The notes under the pieces are model-generated. The model made no database searches and was not told where the DNA came from. It saw only the letters and a list, made by a program, of their open reading frames with translations. From the NCBI RefSeq assembly GCF_009846885.1, contig NZ_WUWM01000025.1, positions 1 through 64,000 on the forward strand: a stretch of DNA of 64,000 bases, in the 5' to 3' direction. The stretch comes from Paenibacillus puerhi (GTDB taxonomy: Bacteria; Bacillota; Bacilli; Paenibacillales; NBRC-103111). A program made the translations under genes and the position numbers. Shown here piece by piece: positions 27,533-37,094 of this stretch (position 1 is the stretch's first letter; the number at the start of each line of letters is the position of its first letter).

Positions 27533-29680
27533 CTATGAGGCCCCGGTGATCACAGAAGCCTCCGTCTCTTTCCCGATACCTGCCTGGAGCTGGTACATGC
27601 GGTAATAACGACCTTGAAGCTTCATCAGCTCCTCATGCGTGCCGCGCTCCGCGATCTCCCCCCGGTGGAGCACCAGAATCTGGTCAGCCTCGCGAATCGT
27701 GGAGAGCCGATGGGCGATGATGAAGGTCGTCCTTCCCTCGCTGACTACGCGCAGCGCCTCCTGGATCAGCCCTTCCGTCTCGCTGTCTATGCTTGCCGTC
27801 GCCTCGTCCAGGATCAGTATGGCCGGGTCGAAGGCGAGCGCGCGGGCAAATGAGATAAGCTGCCGCTGGCCGGCGGAAAGCGTGCTGCCGCGCTCTACGA
27901 CCGGCTCGTCATAGCCGCCCGGAAGCTGCTCGATAAATCCCGCCGCCCCGACATCCGCTAGCGCCTGCCGTACCTGCTCCGGCGTAATGTTCTTATTGTA
28001 CAGGCTGACATTGAACTTGATATCCCCCGCGAACAGGAACGGATCCTGCAGGACGATACCCATATGCTGCCGCAGCGCCTGCTTCGGTATATCGCGGATA
28101 TCGCGGTCATCGATACGGATCTGCCCGTCGGACGGCTCATAGAAGCCCAGCAGCAAGTTCATAATCGAGCTTTTGCCCGATCCGGTATGTCCGACCAAAG
28201 CGACCGTCTCTCCCTTATTGGCCTCGAAGGAAATATGACGCAGCACCGGCTCGCCCTCTTTGTAGGCAAAAGTTACTTGATCGAATACGACGCGCCCATC
28301 CGGCCGGCGCGCTCCCTGCGGGTTCACCGGCTTCGCCGTCTCGGCGGCCTCCTCATCCAGCAGTTGGAAGACCTTCTCCGAGGATACGACCGCACGCTGG
28401 GCGTTCATGAGCTGGTCGAAGATCCCGATGATCGGCTGGAAGAAGCGTCCCATGTACTCGATAAATGCGTAAAACACACCGAATGAGATGGAGGTTTGCA
28501 AGGATTGGCCTCCGAAATACCAGACGGTACAGGCGGTGAACAAGGCGCCGACCAGACCGGTGAAGTTTCGGGAGGACAGCGAGAACACCCGCATGTTCTT
28601 GATGTTGTTGATATATCGGTCCTCGTTCAGCGTTTCGAACTCCTTCATCCGGCTTTTCTCCTGACGAAAAGCCTGCAGGATCGGCATGACCGCGATCGAT
28701 TCGCTGATCATCGCGTTCATATCGCTCAATCGGGCGCGCATGACGGAGACGAACCTCTTCGTATATTTCAGATGCACGGTCATCACTACAGCAAACAACG
28801 GAATAAAAGCGAGCGCAACAAGCGCAAGCCGCACATCGAGAATGAACAAAGCGATGTAGATGCCGATGATCGTGATCGAGCTGACCACGAAGGTTGCCAT
28901 GAAGCTGATAAACAAATCCCTCACTGCCTCGGTATCGTTCGCGATCCGCGATACGACCTGCCCGATCGGGGTATTGTCGAAATAACGCACCGGCATCTTC
29001 TGAATGTGCCGCATCAGATCCATCCGCATCTGCTGAATCATGCGCAGCGCCGTCGACTGCAGCGTATAGCTTTGGATGAAATGCAGCAGGCTGCCGGCAA
29101 ACAGCAGCGCAACATAAAGAGCGAGCAGCCGGAATGCCGGCATCATGTCATGTCCGTAGAACCGTGCCGTTTCGGCGGCTGTCAGCTTGCGGGCGGCCAC
29201 TTCTTGAGCGCCGTTGTTTTTGTCCGTGCCGCGCAGGACGGCCACTCCGCCGGTGTCCGCCTCCCGCACGACCGACCAGTTCAGCTCCTCGGCGGCTGGC
29301 GCATGCAGCACATACATCCCGCGGCCGATCTGCAGAATTCTCGCATCCTCTCCGCCCGCGAAGGGACTCCGTTCGAACGTTTTCCCTTCGGTATAAGCAG
29401 CGATCCAATCCGATCGTACATAGAGCTGTCCTTCCAACTCGATCCGCTTTACATCTGCGGGCAGTTCTGCCCCGGCTGCCGCATCGAACTGCTTCCAAGG
29501 CAGCGCAATGCTCCCGATATGCCGATCGATCATCGTCTTCGCTAGGTATGGACCGGCCAGCTCCGCGCCCACAGCCAGACAAAGCACAAGCAAAGCCGCG
29601 GCAATCCGGTACTTGTAAAGCAGCGTATAACGAAGCAGTCTTCGTATAACCGGCGTCTTGACCTTCGGGTTGTCCCTCAC
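27533..29680 (-). CDS. bmrD: Heterodimeric multidrug ABC exporter subunit, BmrD/YheH-like
   Basis: About 715 aa: transmembrane domain of six helices interrupted by an extracellular insert (about residues 50-165) between helices 1 and 2, a feature of the BmrD/YheH subunit, then an ATPase domain with Walker A GHTGSGKS, signature LSAGQ and Walker B ILILDEAT with the catalytic Glu intact. The start is taken as GTG at 29680 because GGAGG lies 10 bp upstream. It follows the partner gene by 40 bp. Together they should pump hydrophobic drugs out of the cell using one competent ATP site. Family assignment is good, drug range unknown. Confidence 0.88.
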   Translation of the reverse strand: MRDNPKVKTPVIRRLLRYTLLYKYRIAAALLVLCLAVGAELAGPYLAKTMIDRHIGSIALPWKQFDAAAGAELPADVKRIELEGQLYVRSDWIAAYTEGKTFERSPFAGGEDARILQIGRGMYVLHAPAAEELNWSVVREADTGGVAVLRGTDKNNGAQEVAARKLTAAETARFYGHDMMPAFRLLALYVALLFAGSLLHFIQSYTLQSTALRMIQQMRMDLMRHIQKMPVRYFDNTPIGQVVSRIANDTEAVRDLFISFMATFVVSSITIIGIYIALFILDVRLALVALAFIPLFAVVMTVHLKYTKRFVSVMRARLSDMNAMISESIAVMPILQAFRQEKSRMKEFETLNEDRYINNIKNMRVFSLSSRNFTGLVGALFTACTVWYFGGQSLQTSISFGVFYAFIEYMGRFFQPIIGIFDQLMNAQRAVVSSEKVFQLLDEEAAETAKPVNPQGARRPDGRVVFDQVTFAYKEGEPVLRHISFEANKGETVALVGHTGSGKSSIMNLLLGFYEPSDGQIRIDDRDIRDIPKQALRQHMGIVLQDPFLFAGDIKFNVSLYNKNITPEQVRQALADVGAAGFIEQLPGGYDEPVVERGSTLSAGQRQLISFARALAFDPAILILDEATASIDSETEGLIQEALRVVSEGRTTFIIAHRLSTIREADQILVLHRGEIAERGTHEELMKLQGRYYRMYQLQAGIGKETEASVITGAS

Positions 29681-29720
29681 AGATCGCACGCCTCCTTCCT
29701 TCTCTATCATCGATATGCGC

Positions 29721-31472
29721 CTACCCTGCCGAATCGAGCAGATGCGCTTCCAGCTGCTGACGCTCGAACTGCCCTCGGTACCAGCCGCCCAGCAGCATCA
29801 GCTGCTCATGCGTGCCTTCTTCCACGATCCGGCCATCCTCCAGCACAATGATCCAGTCGGCATGCATCACCGCGGACAGCCGGTGCGAGGCAATCAGGGT
29901 GGTCTTGCCTGCCCGCTCCAAGCGGATACTGCGAAGAATCGCGCTCTCGGTCCGAGCGTCTACGGCTGACAAGGAATCATCCAGCAGCAAAATGTCCGGA
30001 TCGGTCAGAAGAGCTCTGGCGATGCTTACCCGCTGCTTCTGACCGCCTGAGAGCATGACCCCATTCTCCCCAACGATGGTTGCGAGTCCTTCCGGAAGAT
30101 GCCTGACGTCCTCGGCGAACGACGCCATCTCGATGACGCGGGCCAGCTCTTCGTCCGTAGCCTCCGGCTTGCCTAGCGCAATATTGGCCTTGATCGTTTT
30201 GGATAGCAGCAGATGCTCCTGGGAAACATAACCGACCCAGCTGCGTATCCGTTCGATAGAAAGCTGCTCGACCGGAACGCCCGAGATGAAGGCTGTTTCC
30301 TTCTCTATCGGATAGTAGCGTAGAAGCTGCTTGAGCAGCGTGCTCTTGCCGCTTCCCGTCCGTCCGACGATGCCCAGCGTCTGTCCGCGCTCGAGACGCA
30401 GAGACACATCCTTCAGACTGTCCTGCTGGGCTCCGGGATAGCGGAAGGTCAGCGACCGCAGCTCGATGGATTCGGGAAGCGCGACCTGAACCGGCTCCGC
30501 AGGCTCCCGGACATCGGCTTCCTGGGCGAAGCTTTTCCCGAGACGATCGACCGAGGCCGTCCCCCGCTGCAGCACGTTGACGAACTCGCCGAAAGCGATC
30601 ATCGGCCAGATCAGCATGCCCAGATAAATATTGAACGAGACGAGCTGTCCGAGCGTAAGCTCGTTATAGAAGACCAGGTAAGCCCCATATCCGTTGCCGA
30701 TCGCGAAGCTCAAGCCGACGATCGACGAAATGACCGGATGGAACAGCGCGTTGATGAGGGCCACGCGGCGGTTTTTCTCCATCACATCGCCCGTTACCTG
30801 GCGGAACGCCTCCAGATCATGCTCTTCCTGCACATAGGAGCGGATCACCCGCAGGCCCGAGATCGATTCCAGCGCCTGATCGTTCATCTTGCCGAATGCC
30901 GCCTGTGCAGCAATGAAGCGCTTCCGCATCTGCTTGCCAAGCACGCCGATCAGCAGCGAGACGAACGGCAGCGGGATGAGCGAGACCAGCATCAGCTTCC
31001 AGTTGATCAAGGTCACCATGGTCACGGTCACCACGAGCGTGCCCACTATCGTATTTACCAGCGTCATGACCCCGTAGCCCGCCGTTTGTCCGATCGCCAC
31101 AATGTCGTTGGTCGCCAGCGCCATCAGCTCTCCCGTACTGTTGCGCTGGAAGAACGACGGCGTCATGCGCATCAAGTGCGATAAAAGTCTGCTGCGCAGC
31201 AGCCGCTCAAGCAGCGAGGAGTTGCCGAACAGCGTCGTGATCCATATATAAGTCATCACATAGAGCAGCACGGCCAGACCGATCAGGAGCAGCACGCTTC
31301 TCTGCAGCTCGGCGGCGGTCAGCGTCCCCGTACGGATGTGGTCGATGACGGACCCGATCATCCTGGGCGGAATAATATTCAATATGCTGACCGTGGACAT
31401 GAGTACGATCGCCAGCAGATACCATCCCCAGCGCGCGCGAAAAAACCAGGTCAACTGCCTAAGAAACGCCAT
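29721..31472 (-). CDS. bmrC: Heterodimeric multidrug ABC exporter subunit, BmrC/YheI-like
   Basis: About 583 aa: six-helix transmembrane domain and an ATPase domain with Walker A GRTGSGKST and signature LSGGQ. Walker B ends ILLLDDS, with Asp where the catalytic Glu normally sits; this is the known asymmetry of BmrC, whose ATP site is degenerate while that of BmrD is active. The start is the ATG at 31472, after AAGGAAGGGG; a GTG three codons earlier is also possible. It is the first gene of the exporter pair, downstream of a possible leader peptide. Confidence 0.88.
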   Translation of the reverse strand: MAFLRQLTWFFRARWGWYLLAIVLMSTVSILNIIPPRMIGSVIDHIRTGTLTAAELQRSVLLLIGLAVLLYVMTYIWITTLFGNSSLLERLLRSRLLSHLMRMTPSFFQRNSTGELMALATNDIVAIGQTAGYGVMTLVNTIVGTLVVTVTMVTLINWKLMLVSLIPLPFVSLLIGVLGKQMRKRFIAAQAAFGKMNDQALESISGLRVIRSYVQEEHDLEAFRQVTGDVMEKNRRVALINALFHPVISSIVGLSFAIGNGYGAYLVFYNELTLGQLVSFNIYLGMLIWPMIAFGEFVNVLQRGTASVDRLGKSFAQEADVREPAEPVQVALPESIELRSLTFRYPGAQQDSLKDVSLRLERGQTLGIVGRTGSGKSTLLKQLLRYYPIEKETAFISGVPVEQLSIERIRSWVGYVSQEHLLLSKTIKANIALGKPEATDEELARVIEMASFAEDVRHLPEGLATIVGENGVMLSGGQKQRVSIARALLTDPDILLLDDSLSAVDARTESAILRSIRLERAGKTTLIASHRLSAVMHADWIIVLEDGRIVEEGTHEQLMLLGGWYRGQFERQQLEAHLLDSAG

Positions 31473-31490
31473 GCGGCGCACACCCCTTCC

Positions 31491-31544
31491 TTAACTCTGT
31501 CCGTCTGCCTCTCGAAATGAAACACGCAGCGCAAACAGGCACAT
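31491..31544 (-). CDS. Possible 17-aa leader peptide upstream of bmrC
   Basis: A short frame, MCLFALRVSFREADGQS, ends in a TAA that overlaps the start of the bmrC ribosome binding site region. In Bacillus subtilis, bmrCD is preceded by a translated leader (bmrB) that mediates drug-dependent attenuation. The ribosome binding site here is weak (GGGA) and no clear terminator hairpin follows, so this is only a candidate. Confidence 0.25.
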   Translation of the reverse strand: MCLFALRVSFREADGQS

Positions 31545-31561
31545 CTGTTCCCGTGATATGT

Positions 31562-31570
31562 ACTATACCA
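31562..31570 (-). promoter_or_regulatory. Extended -10 promoter before bmrC
   Basis: On the minus strand TGGTATAGT matches an extended -10 element, about 90 bp before the bmrC start and just upstream of the possible leader peptide. Confidence 0.5.
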
Positions 31571-31635
31571 TAATATGGGTGATATGCCACGGAATTTTTT
31601 GATTACAATTAAAGTTCCCCAAAAGGGCCTCGCGT

Positions 31636-32406
31636 TTAAGGCAGCAGACCGCCGAATTCGGTCCACAGTACCGTCAGGCCAGCGGCGACGGCAAGCGAGG
31701 GCAGCAGATTGGCCACCTGAAGTCGGCGCAGCTCCAGCAGGTTGATGCCCACCCCTATGATTAATATGCCTCCTACTGCGGTTAATTGAACGATCATCGC
31801 ATCCAGCAGCGTCTGATCCATCGCCGATGCGATCCACGACGCCCCCAGTGCTATCCCACCCTGATAGAGAAGAATCGGCAGCGAGGAGAACAGCACCCTG
31901 ACCCCCATCGTCGAAGCAAATACGACGGAGAGCAGTCCATCCATCAGCCCTTTCGTGTATAAAATGACATGATCGCCCCTGAGCCCGCTGTCCAATGAGC
32001 CAAGAATGGCCATAGCCCCGATGCAGTAGACGAGCGTTGCATTGACAAATCCGGCCGCAAGCCTTCCCTGTACCGGCCCCGGCCCCTCTCCGCCGCTTGA
32101 TTTCACCCGCACCGTAAAGCGACTAACCGCCGCATACACAAGCCGCTCCAGTCCTTGACCGAGCTGCTCCAGTCTGCGCTCCAGCCGCACCGCCTCGCCG
32201 ATCAGCCCGCCTATGGCCAGACTTAAGACAAGCAGCAGAAATTGCTCCGACTTCAGCGCCATAGATATCCCCAGCACGATAAGCGCCAGGCCGATGCCAT
32301 GCATCAGCGTCTGCTTCATGCTCTCGCTGATCCGTCCGATCAGAAGTCCGATCAAGCTCCCTGCAATAATGGCTGCCGCGTTGACTATCGTTCCCCACAA
32401 AATCAC
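31636..32406 (-). CDS. DUF554 integral membrane protein (YdfK/YqgA-like)
   Basis: About 256 aa and strongly hydrophobic with many Gly-rich helices, matching DUF554 (WGTIVNAAAIIAGSLIG at the N-terminus is the family signature). Function is not established for the family; a transport role is suspected. The start is uncertain: GTG at 32406 fits the family N-terminus, while ATG at 32418 lies directly against the Shine-Dalgarno sequence. It stands alone between the exporter pairs. Confidence 0.82.
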   Translation of the reverse strand: MILWGTIVNAAAIIAGSLIGLLIGRISESMKQTLMHGIGLALIVLGISMALKSEQFLLLVLSLAIGGLIGEAVRLERRLEQLGQGLERLVYAAVSRFTVRVKSSGGEGPGPVQGRLAAGFVNATLVYCIGAMAILGSLDSGLRGDHVILYTKGLMDGLLSVVFASTMGVRVLFSSLPILLYQGGIALGASWIASAMDQTLLDAMIVQLTAVGGILIIGVGINLLELRRLQVANLLPSLAVAAGLTVLWTEFGGLLP

Positions 32407-32529
32407 GATTCCGCACATTCCTTCCCTGATTTCCACCCATCCGCCGGGCATTAAGATCATAATCATACCCCGGAGTGCTCCGCCCTGACAATAGCCAAGG
32501 ATTGCCCAGATGAATAGCGGCTGATGATG

Positions 32530-32567
32530 AAAAAAAGACTACCTGATCGAATCGACGACAGGCAGTC
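32530..32567 (-). terminator. Terminator of the ABC-2 exporter operon
   Basis: On the minus strand GACTGCCTG pairs with CAGGTAGTC (one G-U pair), with extra pairing in the loop, followed by a run of seven T. Confidence 0.85.
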
Positions 32568-32599
32568 CTAGAGGAGTAGCGAGAGCCCAAGGGTGGGCG

Positions 32600-34237
32600 C
32601 TAAAGCTTGATCCGGTTAAATGCTTTGCTCCAGGCCAGAGCGTTCAAGAGCAGTAGAAGGGCGATGTACAGATACACTCCGTAGGCGAGCCAGGTTACCG
32701 CAAAGTGGATCCCGAAAAAGACCCCAAGCAGCAGGATCATCGGCAGCACCTTCAGCCCGTCGCTCTGCCCCGATCCGAACGGCTCCGTAAACGGTATGCT
32801 CTTGCCCAGCATCAGCCAGCACAGCACGACATACAGCAGCGAGCAAAGCAGCACCGCCGCCAGATCCGGGATGATCCGCACGCCGAACAAGAGAATGAAG
32901 ACTATCCCTACGATCACGAACACAGGAAGGTAGAGCCTAACGATGAAAGCCTTGAGCGTACCTTTGAATACCGGAGCCGCGTCCTGCAAGGGCACTGCCT
33001 TGAACAGCCAAGCCCCCTTGTAGTTCCCCGAGTACCGGAGCATCATCACAACCGTCGGAATGACGATCATCGTCAAGTACACCATCAGATACATCCGCCC
33101 GGCGGAAATCTCCGACCAATCGCCTGTACGCAAAGCGCTTATCAGGAACAGAAAAGGAAATACGATGGAAAAACCCAAGGAAGGATAAACCTTCAGCTTG
33201 AATTCCCTCTCCTTCTTCAACATCGCGGATGCGAAATGAAAGAAGCTGCGCTCCTCCTTGCTTCGGCATATCGCCCCGGCCACGCGCCGCATCAGGCCGG
33301 CCTTGGCTTCTCCGCGGCTGCCCCCCTGATGGGACAGCTTCTGCAGCCCCCGCTCAAACATGGGCATAAGCCGGATGTACACCAGCAGCGCCGCCAGCGG
33401 CACGACCAGCGTCAGGATAGAGAACGCTATCGTGTAAGGATCGGTTGCTCCATGCAGCAGCAGCTCGAACGGCGCTCCGAACCAGACCGGCGGAACCAGA
33501 AACTGCCACCGGGCCGGCGTGAATTCAATCTGCAGCAAAGCCGAGAACTCGAAGGAGCGAATCGCAAACTGATACCCGACCGACATCGTTATCGTCAGCA
33601 TAATTTGCACATAATTGATCATATCCTTGAGCCTCTCGCCATCGAAAAAACGCAGGATAAGCAAATAAACCAGGGCGGTTAGGACAAGGACCAGCACATC
33701 CATCAGCACAATGATTAGCAGGAAGATCGCCGTGAAGCCGAGGCCATGCCTGACGGCTCCCGCTATCAGAGGTCCGATCGTCAGGGCTGCGGTCAGAAAG
33801 CCTAAATAAATGCCGACATGAACAGCCTTGGCCATGCTTACCGTACGCGCGGCCACCGGCCTGGTCAGCAGGATAGGCTTGTCACGAATATCGAGCAGCA
33901 CGGAGGAGAAGTCGCTGATCATAGCGGTCATGATCATAAACATCAGCACGCTAAACACAAGAGTCATCTGGAACATGAAGTGCTCGCCAAAAACGACGAA
34001 GGGTACGGTCAGCAGCCCCATTAACGCGTAAATCCATAAGGATTTCAGGAAGAAATTTTCATCGCCGTCCTTTTTGTCCGCCTTCCTCTTCGACGAGTTG
34101 AACAAGGTCGGCACCCGGCGACGGTCCATGGTCAGCTTAACCTGCAAAATCCTTCTCATCACGTCGTAGTCAACGCCCATGTTCTCGAAAATCCGACGGA
34201 ACCTGTCCAGGATACGCAGCGTCCGGTAATCCTTCAT
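32600..34237 (-). CDS. ABC-2 type exporter permease, large form
   Basis: 545 aa with about ten or more hydrophobic segments in two halves separated by a basic cytoplasmic stretch (near residues 300-330). No ATPase motifs. The neighbouring ATPase gene ends 3 bp before its start codon, so the pair forms one exporter. Similar two-gene exporters (EcsAB/YthPQ-like) in Bacillus and Paenibacillus act on peptides, lipids or stress responses, but the substrate here is unknown. The N-terminal cytoplasmic region of about 70 residues rich in Arg/Lys is a visible feature. Confidence 0.8.
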   Translation of the reverse strand: MKDYRTLRILDRFRRIFENMGVDYDVMRRILQVKLTMDRRRVPTLFNSSKRKADKKDGDENFFLKSLWIYALMGLLTVPFVVFGEHFMFQMTLVFSVLMFMIMTAMISDFSSVLLDIRDKPILLTRPVAARTVSMAKAVHVGIYLGFLTAALTIGPLIAGAVRHGLGFTAIFLLIIVLMDVLVLVLTALVYLLILRFFDGERLKDMINYVQIMLTITMSVGYQFAIRSFEFSALLQIEFTPARWQFLVPPVWFGAPFELLLHGATDPYTIAFSILTLVVPLAALLVYIRLMPMFERGLQKLSHQGGSRGEAKAGLMRRVAGAICRSKEERSFFHFASAMLKKEREFKLKVYPSLGFSIVFPFLFLISALRTGDWSEISAGRMYLMVYLTMIVIPTVVMMLRYSGNYKGAWLFKAVPLQDAAPVFKGTLKAFIVRLYLPVFVIVGIVFILLFGVRIIPDLAAVLLCSLLYVVLCWLMLGKSIPFTEPFGSGQSDGLKVLPMILLLGVFFGIHFAVTWLAYGVYLYIALLLLLNALAWSKAFNRIKL

Positions 34238-34240
34238 CGG

Positions 34241-35029
34241 CTAATCCTCTTGAACGATGGAGACGAACTGCTCGGCAATATGCTTATGCTCATGGAAGCC
34301 GGTCAGCTGATTGAAAATTTCCTCCAACGTCCCTTCCTTGGATTGGGCCTTAAGCTCCTCGAAGCTGCCGTCCGCCGCCACCTGACCGTCATGCAGCAGT
34401 ACGATGCGGTTGCTGATCTTCTCTACGACTTCCATGATGTGCGAGGAATAGAAGATCGTCTTGCCCTGCGCGGAGAGCAGCGTCAGGATTTCCTTGACGA
34501 CCATCACACTGTTGGCGTCCAGTCCGCTCAAGGGCTCGTCGAAAAACAACAGATCCGGGTTATGCAGAAGACTTGAAATCAGCAGCACCTTCTGGCGCAT
34601 CCCTTTGGAGAAGGACGCGATCCGGTCATGATAGCTGGATTCCAGGCCGAACATCGCCATCAGACGCCTTGCCTTATAGTCGGCACTTTCTCCGTCTACG
34701 CCATACAGCTCCCCAACGAAGGTCAAATATTCGCTCGCCGTCAAGTTGTCATAGACCTCGACCACCTCGGGAACATAGCCTATTCTCCGCTTGTAATCGA
34801 CATTCCCGTCGGCAATGTCGCGCCCGAATATGTGCACCTCACCTGTATAGCCCTGAACGAGACCGAGCATAATCTTGACCGTCGTGCTCTTCCCCGCTCC
34901 GTTAGGCCCGATATACCCGATGATCTGCCCGGCGTACACATCCAGATCAATGCCCCTCAGCACATAGCGGTCCTCATATTTCATCCGCAAGTCCTTTAGG
35001 GACAGCACAGGCTCCCTTGTAAGCTCCAA
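34241..35029 (-). CDS. ABC exporter ATP-binding protein
   Basis: About 262 aa. Walker A GPNGAGKST, a Q-loop, the atypical signature FSKGMRQ in place of LSGGQ (usual in ABC-2 ATPases), Walker B LLFFDEP followed by LSGLD, and a switch His in YSSHIMEV. The start is unclear: TTG at 35029 has AGAAGG 8 bp upstream and is preferred; TTG at 35050 lies almost at the predicted transcription start. A minus-strand extended -10 (TGGTACAAT, 35061-35069) probably drives this two-gene operon. Confidence 0.88.
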   Translation of the reverse strand: MELTREPVLSLKDLRMKYEDRYVLRGIDLDVYAGQIIGYIGPNGAGKSTTVKIMLGLVQGYTGEVHIFGRDIADGNVDYKRRIGYVPEVVEVYDNLTASEYLTFVGELYGVDGESADYKARRLMAMFGLESSYHDRIASFSKGMRQKVLLISSLLHNPDLLFFDEPLSGLDANSVMVVKEILTLLSAQGKTIFYSSHIMEVVEKISNRIVLLHDGQVAADGSFEELKAQSKEGTLEEIFNQLTGFHEHKHIAEQFVSIVQED

Positions 35030-35187
35030 TCTACTCACCTTCTTCGACAAAGATACCCATATTGTACCATGCGTTCTCCGGAAATTGGAATCTGTTTCCT
35101 GCCGGGAGGGGCTTTGGCGGATAAATGGAAAGCCATCCCGGGTATACTAACGGGCGAATCGCCAGATACAAGGAGGATACAATTACC

Positions 35188-35445
35188 ATGGCCAACAATA
35201 AAGACATGCAGCCCGTGTCGGGCGAGGAAGTCGAGACCGACGGCATTTACGAGAATGAATGGGGCCGTGAGGAGACCCTGAAGCGCGGGGACGAATTCCC
35301 CTACGATCCCGTGCTGGGCCAGACGGAATGGGAGCTGACCAGCCTGGCGCTGGAAAGCCAGGAGAACGAGATGTACAAGGACACGAAGGCCAATACGAAA
35401 AAGCGGATGCATCTGGACATCGGCACGCAAGAGCAGAAGGATTGA
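35188..35445 (+). CDS. Small YjzC-like protein
   Basis: 85 aa, soluble, acidic. The central part (DGIYENEWGREETLKRGDEF, then P...G...W) resembles the YjzC family of short Firmicutes proteins, with G-IY, L--GD-FP and a Trp. Its N- and C-terminal extensions are rich in Glu and Lys. Strong AAGGAGG before the ATG shows it is a real gene. Function unknown. Divergent from the ABC-2 exporter. Confidence 0.7.
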   Translation: MANNKDMQPVSGEEVETDGIYENEWGREETLKRGDEFPYDPVLGQTEWELTSLALESQENEMYKDTKANTKKRMHLDIGTQEQKD

Positions 35446-35485
35446 TCCCGCACGCCGTATCCGATTCCTTCGGACAAAACCGTAC

Positions 35486-35517
35486 AAGCGCCGCTTCCCT
35501 GACGGGAGGCGGCGCTT
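35486..35517. terminator. Shared terminator between YjzC-like gene and pyk
   Basis: Perfect 9-bp stem AAGCGCCGC/GCGGCGCTT between convergent genes; T-runs are short on both sides. Confidence 0.65.
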
Positions 35518-35534
35518 GCTGTTAACCTTGGTCC

Positions 35535-36962
35535 TTATTTGGCATGCATAATCTTAATAAGGTTGGTCGAGCCGGACTTGCCGATCGGTACGCCCGCCGA
35601 GACGATGACGAGATCGCCGGATTCCACGATCCCGGTCGCCTTGCCGCTGGCGATAGCCGACTCGAACATCTCGTCGGTCGTCCGCACGGAGCCGCCGAGA
35701 ATCGGCGTTACGCCCCATACCAGGCTCAGACGGCGCAGCATATGCTCATTCGGAGCCACCGCGATGATGGGTGCATTCGGGCGGTATTTGGCGACCATCC
35801 GCGCCGTAAAGCCGCTCTCCGTCGGCGTCACGATCGCCTTGGCCTGCAGCTCCAGCGCCGAGCTGACAACCGCCTGGCTGATCGCTTCCGTAATATTCGT
35901 CTGCTGCAGCGCAGCCGTCCTCACGAACAGCTCCCGGTAGTCCAGCGATTCCTCCATCCGGCTGGCGATCGAGGCCATCGTGCGCACCGACTCCAGCGGA
36001 TATTTTCCTGCTGCGGTCTCCCCGGACAGCATGATCGCATCCGAGCCGTCAAGTACCGCGTTGGCCACATCGCTGGCCTCCGCCCGAGTCGGACGGGGAT
36101 TCGACTGCATCGAATCCAGCATATGCGTAGCGGTAATGACCGGCTTGCCCGCCAGATTGCATTTTTGAATCATCTGCTTCTGGATATGAGGCACTTCCTC
36201 GACCGGCACCTCGACGCCCAGATCTCCCCGCGCGACCATGAGCCCGTCCGAGGCCTCAAGGATAGCATCCAGCTCATCGACGCCCTCCTGATTCTCGATC
36301 TTGGAGATGATCTGTACATGGCCCGCGCCCAGCTCTTCCAGCAGGCGGCGGATTTCGAGCACATCCTCGGCCTTGCGGACGAAGGAAGCGGCCACGATAT
36401 CGACGCCCTCCTCAACCCCGAAGCGGATGTGCTCCACATCCCGCGCCGTCACGCCGGGGAGCGACGTACGCGTGCCTGGCAGATTAACGCCCTTGCGCGG
36501 CTTAATCACGCCGCCATTCAGAATGCGGGTATGGATTTCGGTGCCCTCGATCGCTTCCACCCTCAGCTCGATCAGACCGTCATCCAGCAAAATGCGCGAT
36601 CCTGGCGATACATCGCGGGTCAGCTCCGCGTAGTTGACCGCGATACGCTCTCCGTCGCCTTCGATCAGCTCAGTCGTCAGCGTCAGACGCTTGCCGGTTT
36701 CCAGCAGATACGAGCTCTCCTTCAGCTTGCCGATCCGAACTTCCGGACCCTTGATATCCAGCAGGACGGCTACAGGCTTGCCCGTCTCGCGCTCCGCCTC
36801 GCGCACCTTCACGATCCGCTGCCGCTGCTCATCCAAATCTCCGTGCGCCATATTCAACCGGGCGACATTCATCCCCGACAGAATCATTTCCTTGAGCATC
36901 GGCACATTGTCACAAGCAGGTCCCATCGTACATACAATTCTTGTTTTTGGTAATTTGGACAT
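35535..36962 (-). CDS. pyk: Pyruvate kinase
   Basis: 475 aa. Glycolytic conversion of phosphoenolpyruvate and ADP to pyruvate and ATP. Signature ISKIENQEGV with the catalytic Lys, the MVARGDLGVEVP loop and the substrate region ATHMLDSM are all present. It lacks the ~110-residue C-terminal phosphohistidine-like domain found in many Bacillus pyruvate kinases (about 585 aa), so it is the short form or a second isozyme. GGAGGGAA precedes the ATG at 36962; an ATG two codons earlier is too close to it. It is not next to pfkA, unlike the usual Bacillus arrangement, which also suggests a paralogue. Confidence 0.95.
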   Translation of the reverse strand: MSKLPKTRIVCTMGPACDNVPMLKEMILSGMNVARLNMAHGDLDEQRQRIVKVREAERETGKPVAVLLDIKGPEVRIGKLKESSYLLETGKRLTLTTELIEGDGERIAVNYAELTRDVSPGSRILLDDGLIELRVEAIEGTEIHTRILNGGVIKPRKGVNLPGTRTSLPGVTARDVEHIRFGVEEGVDIVAASFVRKAEDVLEIRRLLEELGAGHVQIISKIENQEGVDELDAILEASDGLMVARGDLGVEVPVEEVPHIQKQMIQKCNLAGKPVITATHMLDSMQSNPRPTRAEASDVANAVLDGSDAIMLSGETAAGKYPLESVRTMASIASRMEESLDYRELFVRTAALQQTNITEAISQAVVSSALELQAKAIVTPTESGFTARMVAKYRPNAPIIAVAPNEHMLRRLSLVWGVTPILGGSVRTTDEMFESAIASGKATGIVESGDLVIVSAGVPIGKSGSTNLIKIMHAK

Positions 36963-37094
36963 CGTCATTTCCCTCCGTTGTCGAGCTTCACGTTCTCATT
37001 GTCGATGTCATTGTACTCCGGCTACTCCAAATTGACTATGAATTATAGTACGGAACAGGTATTATAGTATCATCTCAATCAAAGGGGAATCCTT

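Noticed and set aside
29721-31472. Asp in place of the catalytic Glu in the BmrC-like ATPase as an inactivating mutation
   Set aside because: This asymmetry is the normal state of BmrC-type half transporters, with the active site supplied by the partner.
35544-36953. 469-codon plus-strand frame opposite pyk
   Set aside because: Shadow of the pyruvate kinase reading frame; the product has no recognisable domain.
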